Shown piece by piece: positions 7,919-13,752 of a stretch of 14,604 nucleotides of DNA. Made by a program: the position numbers and the translations under genes. Position 1 is the first letter of the stretch; each line of letters starts with the position of its first letter. The notes beneath the pieces are model-generated. The model was not told the DNA's origin and ran no database searches. It saw nothing but the letters and a program-made list of their open reading frames with translations. This DNA comes from DASYDU01 sp031403315. Its GTDB lineage: Bacteria; Planctomycetota; Planctomycetia; Pirellulales; Lacipirellulaceae. Location: positions 1-14,604 of the forward strand of contig JANNTD010000570.1 of the NCBI GenBank assembly GCA_031403315.1, in the 5' to 3' direction.

Positions 7919-7951
7919 TTTTCAACATCCGACTCGCGCCAATGTTGAAAA
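7919..7951. promoter_or_regulatory. AT-rich 10-bp inverted repeat upstream of the hydrolase gene
   Basis: TTTTCAACAT (7919-7928) and ATGTTGAAAA (7942-7951) are perfect inverted repeats around a 13-bp GC-rich spacer, with centres 23 bp (about two helical turns) apart. A run of seven Ts (7916-7922) overlaps the left arm. Neither strand has a U tract after the stem, so it is not an intrinsic terminator. A dimeric regulator site is the likelier reading. Confidence 0.45.
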
Positions 7952-7953
7952 GG

Positions 7954-7962
7954 TGGTACACT
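7954..7962 (+). promoter_or_regulatory. Possible extended -10 promoter of the hydrolase gene
   Basis: TGGTACACT fits TGn plus a 4/6 match to TATAAT, directly after the inverted repeat at 7919-7951. No -35 box is seen at the proper distance. It would give a leader of about 90 nt. Weak evidence. Confidence 0.25.
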
Positions 7963-8001
7963 TTCCACAAATTCCGCAACCGGTGCGGTCGATGGATAAA
8001 A

Positions 8002-8021
8002 GAACCGCTGCGGGGCGGTTC
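8002..8021 (+). other. Small hairpin in the hydrolase leader
   Basis: GAACCGC (8002-8008) and GCGGTTC (8015-8021) form a perfect 7-bp stem with a 6-nt loop, 38 nt before the ATG at 8060. It might affect leader stability; function unknown. Confidence 0.35.
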
Positions 8022-8059
8022 AATCGCGTTCACTTGGGCGGATAGTAGGGCGTACAACG

Positions 8060-9085
8060 ATGAGTCTGATTCTTCTAGCGCGCGGCGCGATGGCTCGCGC
8101 GGCGATCCGAGTCCGGTTCGTACTGTTCACGGCGATACTTGCGGCGTTCGCTTGTGGCGAAACTCTCGTCGAGGCGAGCACTTTCGCGAACGGAATTCGC
8201 GCCCAGGACGAAATTGTTCTGGTCAATGTTCGCCCGGTCGGCGGCTGTTGTGATCCGGCGGTATTGGCCGACGGCGTCCAGATCGAATCCTACCAGGCGA
8301 CGGACGAGTCGGGCTGTCGTCAGTGGCAAGTATCGAATCTCGGAGGCGTGGTTGCGGCGGACTCGTCCGTTTCAACCGTGATCTTCGTCCACGGCAATCG
8401 CCTCACCAATTGGGACGCCAAGTGCGAAGGACTCGCTGCCTACCGCCGCATCGTGCGGCAGAGCGATGCTGCGCCGATTCGGTTCGTGATTTTCTCCTGG
8501 CCGGCGGCTCAAATCTCTGGGCCGCTGAAGGATGTTCGCGCGAAAGCGGCTCGTACGCGACCCGCCGGTTGCCAGTTGGCCTGGTTCGTTGATCAGCTCC
8601 CGGCCGAAACGCCGATCACGATGGTCGGTTTCAGCTTCGGAGCGCGAATCGTCACGGGCTCGCTCCACATCCTGGGCGGCGGCAGCCTCGGCAACATGGG
8701 GCTTGCCGAACTGCAGCATTCCAACCGCCGGCCGGCCAATGTCGTGCTCCTCGCCGCGGCGCTGAATTCCGATTGGCTTTGCCCCGGCCGCTACCACGGC
8801 CAGGCGATGGGGATGGTCAATCAAATGGTGCTCGTGAACAATTGCGAAGATCGGGCGATGAAGTTATATCACTTCTCCGCCACCTGCGGCCGCCCCCAGG
8901 CGCTCGGCTTCTGCGGTCCGACGTGCGTCGATCCGGTGGCGGCGTCGAAGATCGTCGAACTCAACGTGAGCCGCTACGTCGGCTCGGAACACGATTTGTT
9001 CTGCTATTTGTCGGCGCCCGGCGTGACGAGCGAGATCGGGCACTTTGCCAGCGCCATCGGCCAACCGGTCGTGGCAGCTAACTAG
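8060..9085 (+). CDS. Secreted alpha/beta hydrolase-fold protein, Cys-rich
   Basis: 341 residues. The N-terminus is basic then hydrophobic (RVRFVLFTAILAAFACG, about residues 17-33), a signal peptide or anchor. STVIFVHGN (~105-113) is the oxyanion-hole strand and loop, and MVGFSFGAR puts the nucleophile Ser192 in a G-x-S-x-G elbow. RFVIFSWPA between them recalls DUF900-type hydrolases. The acid residue is not assigned; His328 (IGHFA) or His311 is the likely catalytic His. About eleven cysteines follow the signal region (GGCC, TCGRPQALGFCGPTC), suggesting disulfides in an exported protein. Substrate unknown. The ATG at 8060 has only a weak SD (TAGGG); an ATG ten codons later would still leave a signal peptide. 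The aminotransferase gene begins 19 bp after the stop, suggesting cotranscription. Confidence 0.85.
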   Translation: MSLILLARGAMARAAIRVRFVLFTAILAAFACGETLVEASTFANGIRAQDEIVLVNVRPVGGCCDPAVLADGVQIESYQATDESGCRQWQVSNLGGVVAADSSVSTVIFVHGNRLTNWDAKCEGLAAYRRIVRQSDAAPIRFVIFSWPAAQISGPLKDVRAKAARTRPAGCQLAWFVDQLPAETPITMVGFSFGARIVTGSLHILGGGSLGNMGLAELQHSNRRPANVVLLAAALNSDWLCPGRYHGQAMGMVNQMVLVNNCEDRAMKLYHFSATCGRPQALGFCGPTCVDPVAASKIVELNVSRYVGSEHDLFCYLSAPGVTSEIGHFASAIGQPVVAAN

Positions 9086-9104
9086 CCGCGCAGGCTACGC
9101 ACGC

Positions 9105-10004
9105 ATGCACACGCTTCTGGCCTACGCAAACGGCAATTGGATTCCTGCGAATGAGCTGACGGTCGCGGTCGACGACGTCGGTTTCCTCTTAGGTGCGACG
9201 GTCACCGAGCGGCTCCGCACCTTTGGTGGCCGGATTTTTCGGCTCAGCGAACATCTCGGCCGCATGCAGCGATCGCTGGAGATCGTCGGGCTCGACGCGG
9301 CCGCGATCACGGACGAATTGAGCCGCGCCGTTCTCGAGTTTGTCGCCAAGAATGCGGGTCAGATCGCGTCCGACGACGATTGGACCATTAACGCTTTCGT
9401 TACGCCGGGCGCGAGCGGCAGCGGCCGTCCGACGATTTGTGTACAAGGGTGGCCGCTGCAGTTTCATCAGTGGGCGGCCGCTTACGACAGGGGCATACCG
9501 GTCGTGCTGAGCGACATTCGCCAGGTGCCCGACAATTGCTGGCCGTCGGAGCTCAAATGTCGCAGCCGGATGCACTACTATCTGGCCGACAAGCGGGCCA
9601 CCGCACAACAGCCCGGTGCCCGAGCCATTCTGCTCGATCAAGCGGGATTCGTTGCCGAGTCGACAACCGCCAACGTGCTGATCTACCGCGAGCACGAAGG
9701 CCTTTCCACGCCGCCCGACGATCACGTGCTCGCGGGCATCAGCTTGGAAGTCGTTCACGAGTTGGCTGGACGGCTCGGCATCCCGTTCATGCGTCGACGC
9801 ATGACGCCCGACGAGCTCCGCTCAGCCGACGAAGTGATGCTCACCAGCACGTCGGTGTGCCTGCTGCCGGTTGTCGAGTGCAATGGACAGAAAATTGGTG
9901 GCGGCAAACCAGGGCCAACGTTCGGACGGCTACTCACCGCTTGGGGCGAATTGGTCGGCCTCGATGTCGCCGCCCAAGCCCGCAAGTTTTCCACGCGCAA
10001 TTAG
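9105..10004 (+). CDS. PLP-dependent class IV aminotransferase (BCAT / D-amino acid aminotransferase / ADC lyase family)
   Basis: 299 residues, close to the usual family length of about 280-310. The N-terminus MHTLLAYANGNWIPANELTVAVDD, FLLGATVTERLRTF and RLSEHLGRMQRS are typical of the fold. Lys151 (SELKCRSRMHYYLAD) is the expected PLP Schiff-base lysine and Glu185 (FVAESTTANVLI) the conserved acid contacting the cofactor ring. VLAGISLEVV and MLTSTSVCLLPVVECNG match the later phosphate-binding and substrate regions, and GGGKPGPTFGRLL closes the family pattern. The family includes branched-chain and D-amino acid aminotransferases and aminodeoxychorismate lyase; the sequence alone does not decide. 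I chose the ATG at 9105 because alignment to the family begins there; the ATG at 9045 overlaps the hydrolase gene. SD is poor, so coupling to the hydrolase gene is possible. A GC hairpin follows the stop immediately. Confidence 0.92.
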   Translation: MHTLLAYANGNWIPANELTVAVDDVGFLLGATVTERLRTFGGRIFRLSEHLGRMQRSLEIVGLDAAAITDELSRAVLEFVAKNAGQIASDDDWTINAFVTPGASGSGRPTICVQGWPLQFHQWAAAYDRGIPVVLSDIRQVPDNCWPSELKCRSRMHYYLADKRATAQQPGARAILLDQAGFVAESTTANVLIYREHEGLSTPPDDHVLAGISLEVVHELAGRLGIPFMRRRMTPDELRSADEVMLTSTSVCLLPVVECNGQKIGGGKPGPTFGRLLTAWGELVGLDVAAQARKFSTRN

Positions 10005-10026
10005 CCGGCGAGCTACGCCTCGCCGG
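10005..10026. terminator. GC-rich hairpin abutting the aminotransferase stop codon
   Basis: CCGGCGAG (10005-10012) and CTCGCCGG (10019-10026) form a perfect 8-bp stem with loop CTACGC, starting at the base after the TAG. No U tract follows, so it is not a classic intrinsic terminator. It lies 7 bp from the convergent stop at 10034 and may protect both 3' ends. A related but degenerate sequence (TAGCCGCGCAGGCTACGC) follows the hydrolase stop codon. Confidence 0.5.
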
Positions 10027-10033
10027 ACTTCCG

Positions 10034-10333
10034 CTAAGCCGCATGCTCCGCCGATTCGAGCGATGCTTCCTGCGCGGCCTCCGCAACCGCGTCGGCATAT
10101 CGCGTCGGTACCGGCGCTGGCGACACATTTTCGACGGCTGCCGCTACCAACACCGTCGTTTGCGCGTGAATCGCCCGCAGACGCCTCATCCAACCATAGG
10201 TCGCCAGCGTGACGCCCGCCAACGCGGCGAGCTCGATCGTCGATGGATCGTGCGGCGCGCCGGAGTCGAGGAAGTACGACCGCAGCGCCCAGAGTGTGGC
10301 CGCCAGAACTGCGACATACAGCGTAAATAGCAT
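10034..10333 (-). CDS. Small membrane protein with PEP-CTERM-like segment, hypothetical (twin A)
   Basis: 99 residues from the ATG at 10333, preferred because AAGGA (10342-10346) lies 8 nt upstream; the ATG at 10342 has AAGG directly abutting it. A first hydrophobic segment spans about residues 2-19. DPSTIELAALAGVTLATY (29-46) then begins a second, ended by basic residues (RRLR, 50-53). The tail is Ala/Glu-rich. The 29-53 block matches the neighbouring gene at 8 of 18 positions, with four more conservative changes, and has the PEP-CTERM order: acidic-Pro motif, hydrophobic helix, basic cluster. Unlike true PEP-CTERM sorting signals the block is followed by about 45 residues. No function known to me. 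It is transcribed in the same direction as twin B, 120 bp downstream of it, and convergent with the aminotransferase gene. Confidence 0.65.
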   Translation of the reverse strand: MLFTLYVAVLAATLWALRSYFLDSGAPHDPSTIELAALAGVTLATYGWMRRLRAIHAQTTVLVAAAVENVSPAPVPTRYADAVAEAAQEASLESAEHAA

Positions 10334-10442
10334 TGCGAACATCCTTGTCCGCCTGAGGCCGATTCGCCTGCTAATACTGGTCGTGATACTCGATCAAATG
10401 GCAAATGTCCATTCTGGTTCGAGCAGCCAAGTATTCGACACG

Positions 10443-10463
10443 TGCGGCAGGCGCTAAGCCGCA
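10443..10463. repeat. 12-mer CGCTAAGCCGCA (three copies in window) inside a stop-codon hairpin
   Basis: The exact 12-mer occurs at 6904-6915, 10032-10043 and 10452-10463, always in the same orientation. In the last two, its minus strand carries the final codon and TAG stop of twin A and twin B. At the third copy TGCGGC (10443-10448) pairs with GCCGCA (10458-10463) around the stop codon. Confidence 0.6.
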
Positions 10464-10684
10464 CGCCGCGTGGCGATATTTTCCGCTTCGCCGCCGACCA
10501 GCGTTAGCTCCTTCGCAGCGGCCGAACCGCCGACTGCGGCAGTCCGCCCCGGTCGCCAGCCCGTCAAAATGGCGTAAACCGCTAGCGTTCCCAATCCGAC
10601 CAGCGCCAGTTGCAACGTGGCCGGTTCTGCGGGCGTGATGGTCCAAGTGCCGTTGGCAAATGTCTGCGAGGCGAAGGTCAACAT
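10454..10684 (-). CDS. Small membrane protein with PEP-CTERM-like segment, hypothetical (twin B)
   Basis: 76 residues. A short polar N-terminus ends in P18-A-E-P21, then EPATLQLALVGLGTLAVY and a hydrophobic run to about residue 41, then Arg44 and Arg47. This is close to the classic C-terminal sorting signal (PEPATL, small-residue helix, Arg cluster), but it sits near the N-terminus and about 30 further residues follow. The start is supported by AAGGA (10693-10697) at 8 nt, the same spacing as twin A. It begins 204 bp from the divergent DUF11-protein start, so the two may share a control region. Function unknown; it could be a membrane micro-protein, a remnant of a longer exported protein, or a new small family. 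The relation to twin A is read by eye. Confidence 0.65.
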   Translation of the reverse strand: MLTFASQTFANGTWTITPAEPATLQLALVGLGTLAVYAILTGWRPGRTAAVGGSAAAKELTLVGGEAENIATRRAA

Positions 10685-10888
10685 GAGAATCGTCCTTGGA
10701 AGCGAAGAGTTGGAAGAGGCCTGAGGCTGCTATCGGTTTCGCCCGCGCCGCTCGCTACGGCGGCAAATCCATTTGCTCTTTGCGGTGGGCCGTGTTTTTG
10801 CTACCTATCGCCGCCCCAGTCGTGCGCAACCGCTGCGCCCCCTTTATCGGTCGTTCGTCTCGCATCCTTCACTGGAAAGCTTCGTACC

Positions 10889-13105
10889 ATGGCTCGAACA
10901 AAGCGTCGTACGGTCATCGTGGTCCTGCTCGCGACGGTGCTAGCGGCAGCGGGCGCCGGCATTGGCTATCTCGCTCTCGGCGACGGAGCCTGGACGGCGC
11001 GAATATTTGGGCCCGGCGAGCTGGTGGCCGAAGAAGCGCCCGCCACAATCCATGCCGATCTGTCGCAGTCCGACCTGGACGCGGTCGCCAGTGCTTGGGC
11101 CGGAGCCGAGCCGATCAAGCCGGCTGTCGTAAGCGATCCTCAGGTAGCTCCCGAGTACGCGGCGACCACCGAATCCAGCGACGACGATCGCTACGAGGCT
11201 GCCGAAGCGATGCCGGTCATGCTGCCGGCCGTTCCGGCGCAAGAAATAACCCGCGGCGAAGTGACCCGCGGCCAAGAGCCGAACGATTTGGGCGAGGGAG
11301 AGGAATTCGAACAACCCGTTCCCGAAGTGTCGGCTGACGCGACAGCTGCAAAGGTGTCGAGCCGGAGAGCCCGCGAGGCATTCGGCGACGATTTGGCCGC
11401 CGCCGCTCCGCAATCGACGCCGGGCGATCGTTACAACACATCGGCCGCGACAGCATTGGAGCCGATTGCGGACCCAAGTGCGGGTTCGGCCGTCAATCCA
11501 TTCGCGTCTCAATCTGGCCCTGCCCCCGTGGCTGCGCCGGCGCCGGAACCGGCCGAGTATCATCCCGAAGCGATTCACTCGGCGAGCGCCGCGTATCGAA
11601 CCGATCCGGATGGCGGCGCGAGTCAAATGGGCCGTTCACCTGTCGAAGGTGCTTTGCCGATCCAGAACGAATCCTTTGAAAATACAGGTGATGGCAACAC
11701 GAGTGACGGCACCGGCCGGCCGGGCGAACGCGCCCTCGAAGGCCCGCAGAAGCCGGCACTGGTGATTCAGAAATTCGCGCCGCTGGAGATCCAGGTCGGC
11801 AAGGCAGCCAAGTTTGCCGTGCAAGTCCGCAACATCGGCGGCCAGACTGCCGAGAACGTCGTGATTCGCGACGAAGTTCCCTATGGCACGCGCGTCGTGA
11901 GCACGACGCCGCGCGCCACCAACGACGGTAATCAACTGTTGTGGGACTTGGGTGCACTCTCGACCGGCGAGGAACGGACTGTCGAAATTGAATTAATGCC
12001 GACCTCCGAAGGCGAAATCGGCAGCGTCGCCACCGTTTCGCATACGGCCCAGGCTTCGGCCAAGACGCGTTGCACGATGCCCCAACTGGCGATCCGCATG
12101 ACCGCCCCCGGCCAGGTAATGATCGGCCAGGAACAGCGCGTGAAGATCGAGCTCCGCAATCCGGGCACGGGCGACGCAACCGGCGTGATGCTGCTGGAAA
12201 ACGTTCCGGAGAACGTCAAACACGCCGCCGGGCCGGCGCTCGAATTTGAAATTGGCACGCTCCGCGCCGGCGAAACCCGCGAGATGGAGCTGGTGCTCAC
12301 CGCCGAGAAGGCCGGCCCCGTCGTCAACGCCCTCACCGCGCGTGCCGACGGAAACTTGCAGGTTCAGCAACAGGTCGAATTCGAAGTGATCGCACCGGCC
12401 CTGCAGCTCTCGGTCGAGGGACCCGAACGCCGCTACCTCGAACGCCCCGCCACGTATCAAGTCATCGTCGAGAATCCCGGCACCGCGCCCGCTCACGACA
12501 TCGAGATCGTGACGAAATTGCCGAAGGGGATGCAGTTCGTCAAAGCCAATAACATGGGCGAGTACGATGCCGCGACGCACACCGTCTATTGGAGCCTCGC
12601 TCAGTTGCCGGAAGGCGAGAAGGGATCAGTCGAGCTGGTCGCCATGCCCGTTGAGGCGGGGCAGCAGACGCTCGAAATTGAAGGCAAGGCCCAGCAAGGC
12701 CTCACCGACGAAGTCAAGCAAGACGTGCTCGTCGAAGGCCTCGCGGCGATCATGTTCGAGCTGCGCGACGCCGAGGACCCGATCGAAGTCGGCGGCGAAA
12801 CCAGTTACGAAATTCGGGTGGTCAACCAAGGCTCGAAGGCGGCCACCAACGTCCAAGTCTTGGTGACCTTGCCGCCAGGCATCGAAGCCATCTCTGCCAG
12901 CGGTGAAACGCGTCACACCGTGCAAGCCGGCGGCGTTGTGTTTGAACCGCTCGCCCAGCTCGCGCCGAAGACCGACACGGTCTACCGCGTCCAGGTGAAA
13001 GGCGTCCAACCGGGTGACCAGCGCGTCACCGTCCAAGTCAGCACCGACGACATCAGCCAACCAATCCGCCGCGAGGAAAGCACCCGCGTGTTTGGGGATG
13101 AGTAG
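10889..13105 (+). CDS. Membrane-anchored DUF11 / Ig-like repeat envelope protein
   Basis: 738 residues from the ATG at 10889. Basic MARTKRR and a hydrophobic segment (~9-30) form a signal anchor. Residues ~45-288 are Pro/Ala/Glu/Ser-rich and look disordered. Four beta-sandwich repeats follow at roughly 290-392, 396-502, 504-613 and 617-733, each with the DUF11 pattern: ITVGxxxxYxVxVxNxG, TAxNVxVxDxLP, WxLGxLxxGExxxVxxxL (for example VQVRNIGGQTAENVVIRDEVP and LLWDLGALSTGEERTVEIEL). DUF11 repeats occur in bacterial surface proteins, including the chlamydial cysteine-rich outer membrane protein, though only one Cys is seen here. A structural or adhesive envelope role is likely. The frame is open upstream to 10610, but that part overlaps the minus-strand small gene and lacks protein character. 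SD is weak (GGAAAG, 9 nt). Divergent from the twin small proteins; convergent with the toxin gene. Confidence 0.88.
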   Translation: MARTKRRTVIVVLLATVLAAAGAGIGYLALGDGAWTARIFGPGELVAEEAPATIHADLSQSDLDAVASAWAGAEPIKPAVVSDPQVAPEYAATTESSDDDRYEAAEAMPVMLPAVPAQEITRGEVTRGQEPNDLGEGEEFEQPVPEVSADATAAKVSSRRAREAFGDDLAAAAPQSTPGDRYNTSAATALEPIADPSAGSAVNPFASQSGPAPVAAPAPEPAEYHPEAIHSASAAYRTDPDGGASQMGRSPVEGALPIQNESFENTGDGNTSDGTGRPGERALEGPQKPALVIQKFAPLEIQVGKAAKFAVQVRNIGGQTAENVVIRDEVPYGTRVVSTTPRATNDGNQLLWDLGALSTGEERTVEIELMPTSEGEIGSVATVSHTAQASAKTRCTMPQLAIRMTAPGQVMIGQEQRVKIELRNPGTGDATGVMLLENVPENVKHAAGPALEFEIGTLRAGETREMELVLTAEKAGPVVNALTARADGNLQVQQQVEFEVIAPALQLSVEGPERRYLERPATYQVIVENPGTAPAHDIEIVTKLPKGMQFVKANNMGEYDAATHTVYWSLAQLPEGEKGSVELVAMPVEAGQQTLEIEGKAQQGLTDEVKQDVLVEGLAAIMFELRDAEDPIEVGGETSYEIRVVNQGSKAATNVQVLVTLPPGIEAISASGETRHTVQAGGVVFEPLAQLAPKTDTVYRVQVKGVQPGDQRVTVQVSTDDISQPIRREESTRVFGDE

Positions 13106-13132
13106 CATTCCAACGCAATTCGCGACATTGGG

Positions 13133-13483
13133 TCACGGCAATCCCAACGCGATTTTCACTGCCAGATTCACCGCGTCTTGAAGACCGTCGGATAGATGTT
13201 CGATTGTCTGCCGGATGTCTTGCTGCCGGACGGTGAAAAGACTGCAGCACTTCACGACCGACGGCCCGTGCAATCCCGATAATGCTCCGGCTTCCTGATT
13301 CGGTTCGATCAACACCTGGGTCGGTTCGTCGGCATGGCGGATGTTGCCGGATATCATCGCCACGACTGTGTTGGTCAGTCTGCCGTTGTCGCGGTCATTC
13401 TGAAGTATGACGGCCGGCCGATTCTTGCCGCGCTGCCCATCCGCGTACGGGAACTCGACGATCACCACGTCGCCGCACTTCAC
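13133..13483 (-). CDS. mazF: MazF/PemK-family endoribonuclease toxin
   Basis: 116 residues, typical for the family. KCGDVVIVEFPYADG, KNRPAVILQND (Arg22), NTVVAMISGN (Ser45 in place of the usual Thr/Ser) and GPSVVKCCSLFTV follow the MazF motif order; the active-site Arg and Ser/Thr are present, so it looks intact. MazF toxins cut mRNA at short sequences and are held inactive by a partner protein. The start is GTG and overlaps the antitoxin stop by 4 nt (GTGA). No SD is visible, which points to translational coupling. Its stop lies 27 bp from the convergent DUF11-protein stop. Cleavage specificity cannot be told from sequence. Confidence 0.9.
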   Translation of the reverse strand: MKCGDVVIVEFPYADGQRGKNRPAVILQNDRDNGRLTNTVVAMISGNIRHADEPTQVLIEPNQEAGALSGLHGPSVVKCCSLFTVRQQDIRQTIEHLSDGLQDAVNLAVKIALGLP

Positions 13484-13713
13484 TGGTAGCTATCCAAGAG
13501 AGGATCGTGGAGATCGTCCTCGGACATCACCTCGTCCACTAGCGGATAAGCGACACACGGATCCAAATCGCCGGCAATCGCGGTTGCGATCACGCGAAAT
13601 TGCTCCGCTGAGACTAGATAGAACACCTCATGCATCGTCGGGTCGACAACTTCCACGGGTGTGCCGACAGCGACGGCTTGCTTCAGATTGGCATCGAGTT
13701 CGGCGCGTGTCAT
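13480..13713 (-). CDS. Antitoxin of the MazF-type toxin, non-AbrB family
   Basis: 77 residues from the ATG at 13713; a TTG at 13722 would add three codons but lies inside the likely promoter. It precedes the toxin gene and overlaps it by 4 nt, the standard type II order. It does not look like MazE (AbrB fold). An N-terminal helix (AELDANLKQAVAV) is followed by PVEVVDPTMHEVFYLVSAEQF, loosely like Phd/YefM-type or planctomycete small proteins found before MazF. The acidic C-terminus (EVMSEDDLHDPLLDSYQ) suits wrapping a toxin's active site. There is no SD; a TATAAT box lies 8 nt upstream, so the transcript may be leaderless. The antitoxin role rests on position and charge, not on a motif I can name firmly. 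Confidence 0.75.
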   Translation of the reverse strand: MTRAELDANLKQAVAVGTPVEVVDPTMHEVFYLVSAEQFRVIATAIAGDLDPCVAYPLVDEVMSEDDLHDPLLDSYQ

Positions 13714-13715
13714 AA

Positions 13716-13732
13716 TACGCAATTATAGCGTA
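13716..13732 (-). promoter_or_regulatory. Toxin-antitoxin promoter with inverted repeat over the -10 box
   Basis: TACGCAATTATAGCGTA has perfect 5-bp arms (TACGC / GCGTA) around a 7-bp AT-rich centre. On the minus strand that centre contains TATAAT (13727-13722), 8 nt before the antitoxin ATG. No convincing -35 box was found. Position suits an operator for antitoxin autorepression. The gap to the upstream deacetylase stop is only 39 bp. Confidence 0.5.
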
Positions 13733-13752
13733 GAGCGTCCGCACATCCTACC

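Larger units (their letters stand above)
7650..8059. other. 410-bp divergent intergenic region
   Basis: This lies between the divergent lipoprotein (-) and hydrolase (+) starts. Overlapping ORFs here have no recognisable protein content and I reject them. It should contain both promoters and holds a 12-bp palindrome (7704-7715), an AT-rich inverted repeat (7919-7951), a possible extended -10 (7954-7962) and a small leader hairpin (8002-8021). Confidence 0.6.

Noticed and set aside
7919..7951. Intrinsic terminator
   Set aside because: The stem is AT-rich at its base and neither strand has a U tract after it; on the plus strand the T run comes before the stem.
7105..7968. 287-codon open frame on the minus strand
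   Set aside because: It overlaps the lipoprotein gene in another frame, crosses its terminal repeat and upstream region, and has no domain; the lipoprotein frame has a signal peptide and a good SD.
7564..8253. 229-codon plus-strand frame across the divergent intergenic region
   Set aside because: It starts antisense to the lipoprotein signal peptide and runs out of frame into the hydrolase gene; nothing in the product is recognisable.
9437..10330. 297-codon plus-strand frame
   Set aside because: It is out of frame within the aminotransferase gene and then antisense to twin A, with an Arg-rich product typical of a frame shadow.
10610..10888. N-terminal extension of the DUF11 protein
   Set aside because: The extension overlaps a minus-strand small gene with its own SD and lacks protein-like composition. 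A signal anchor begins exactly at the ATG at 10889.
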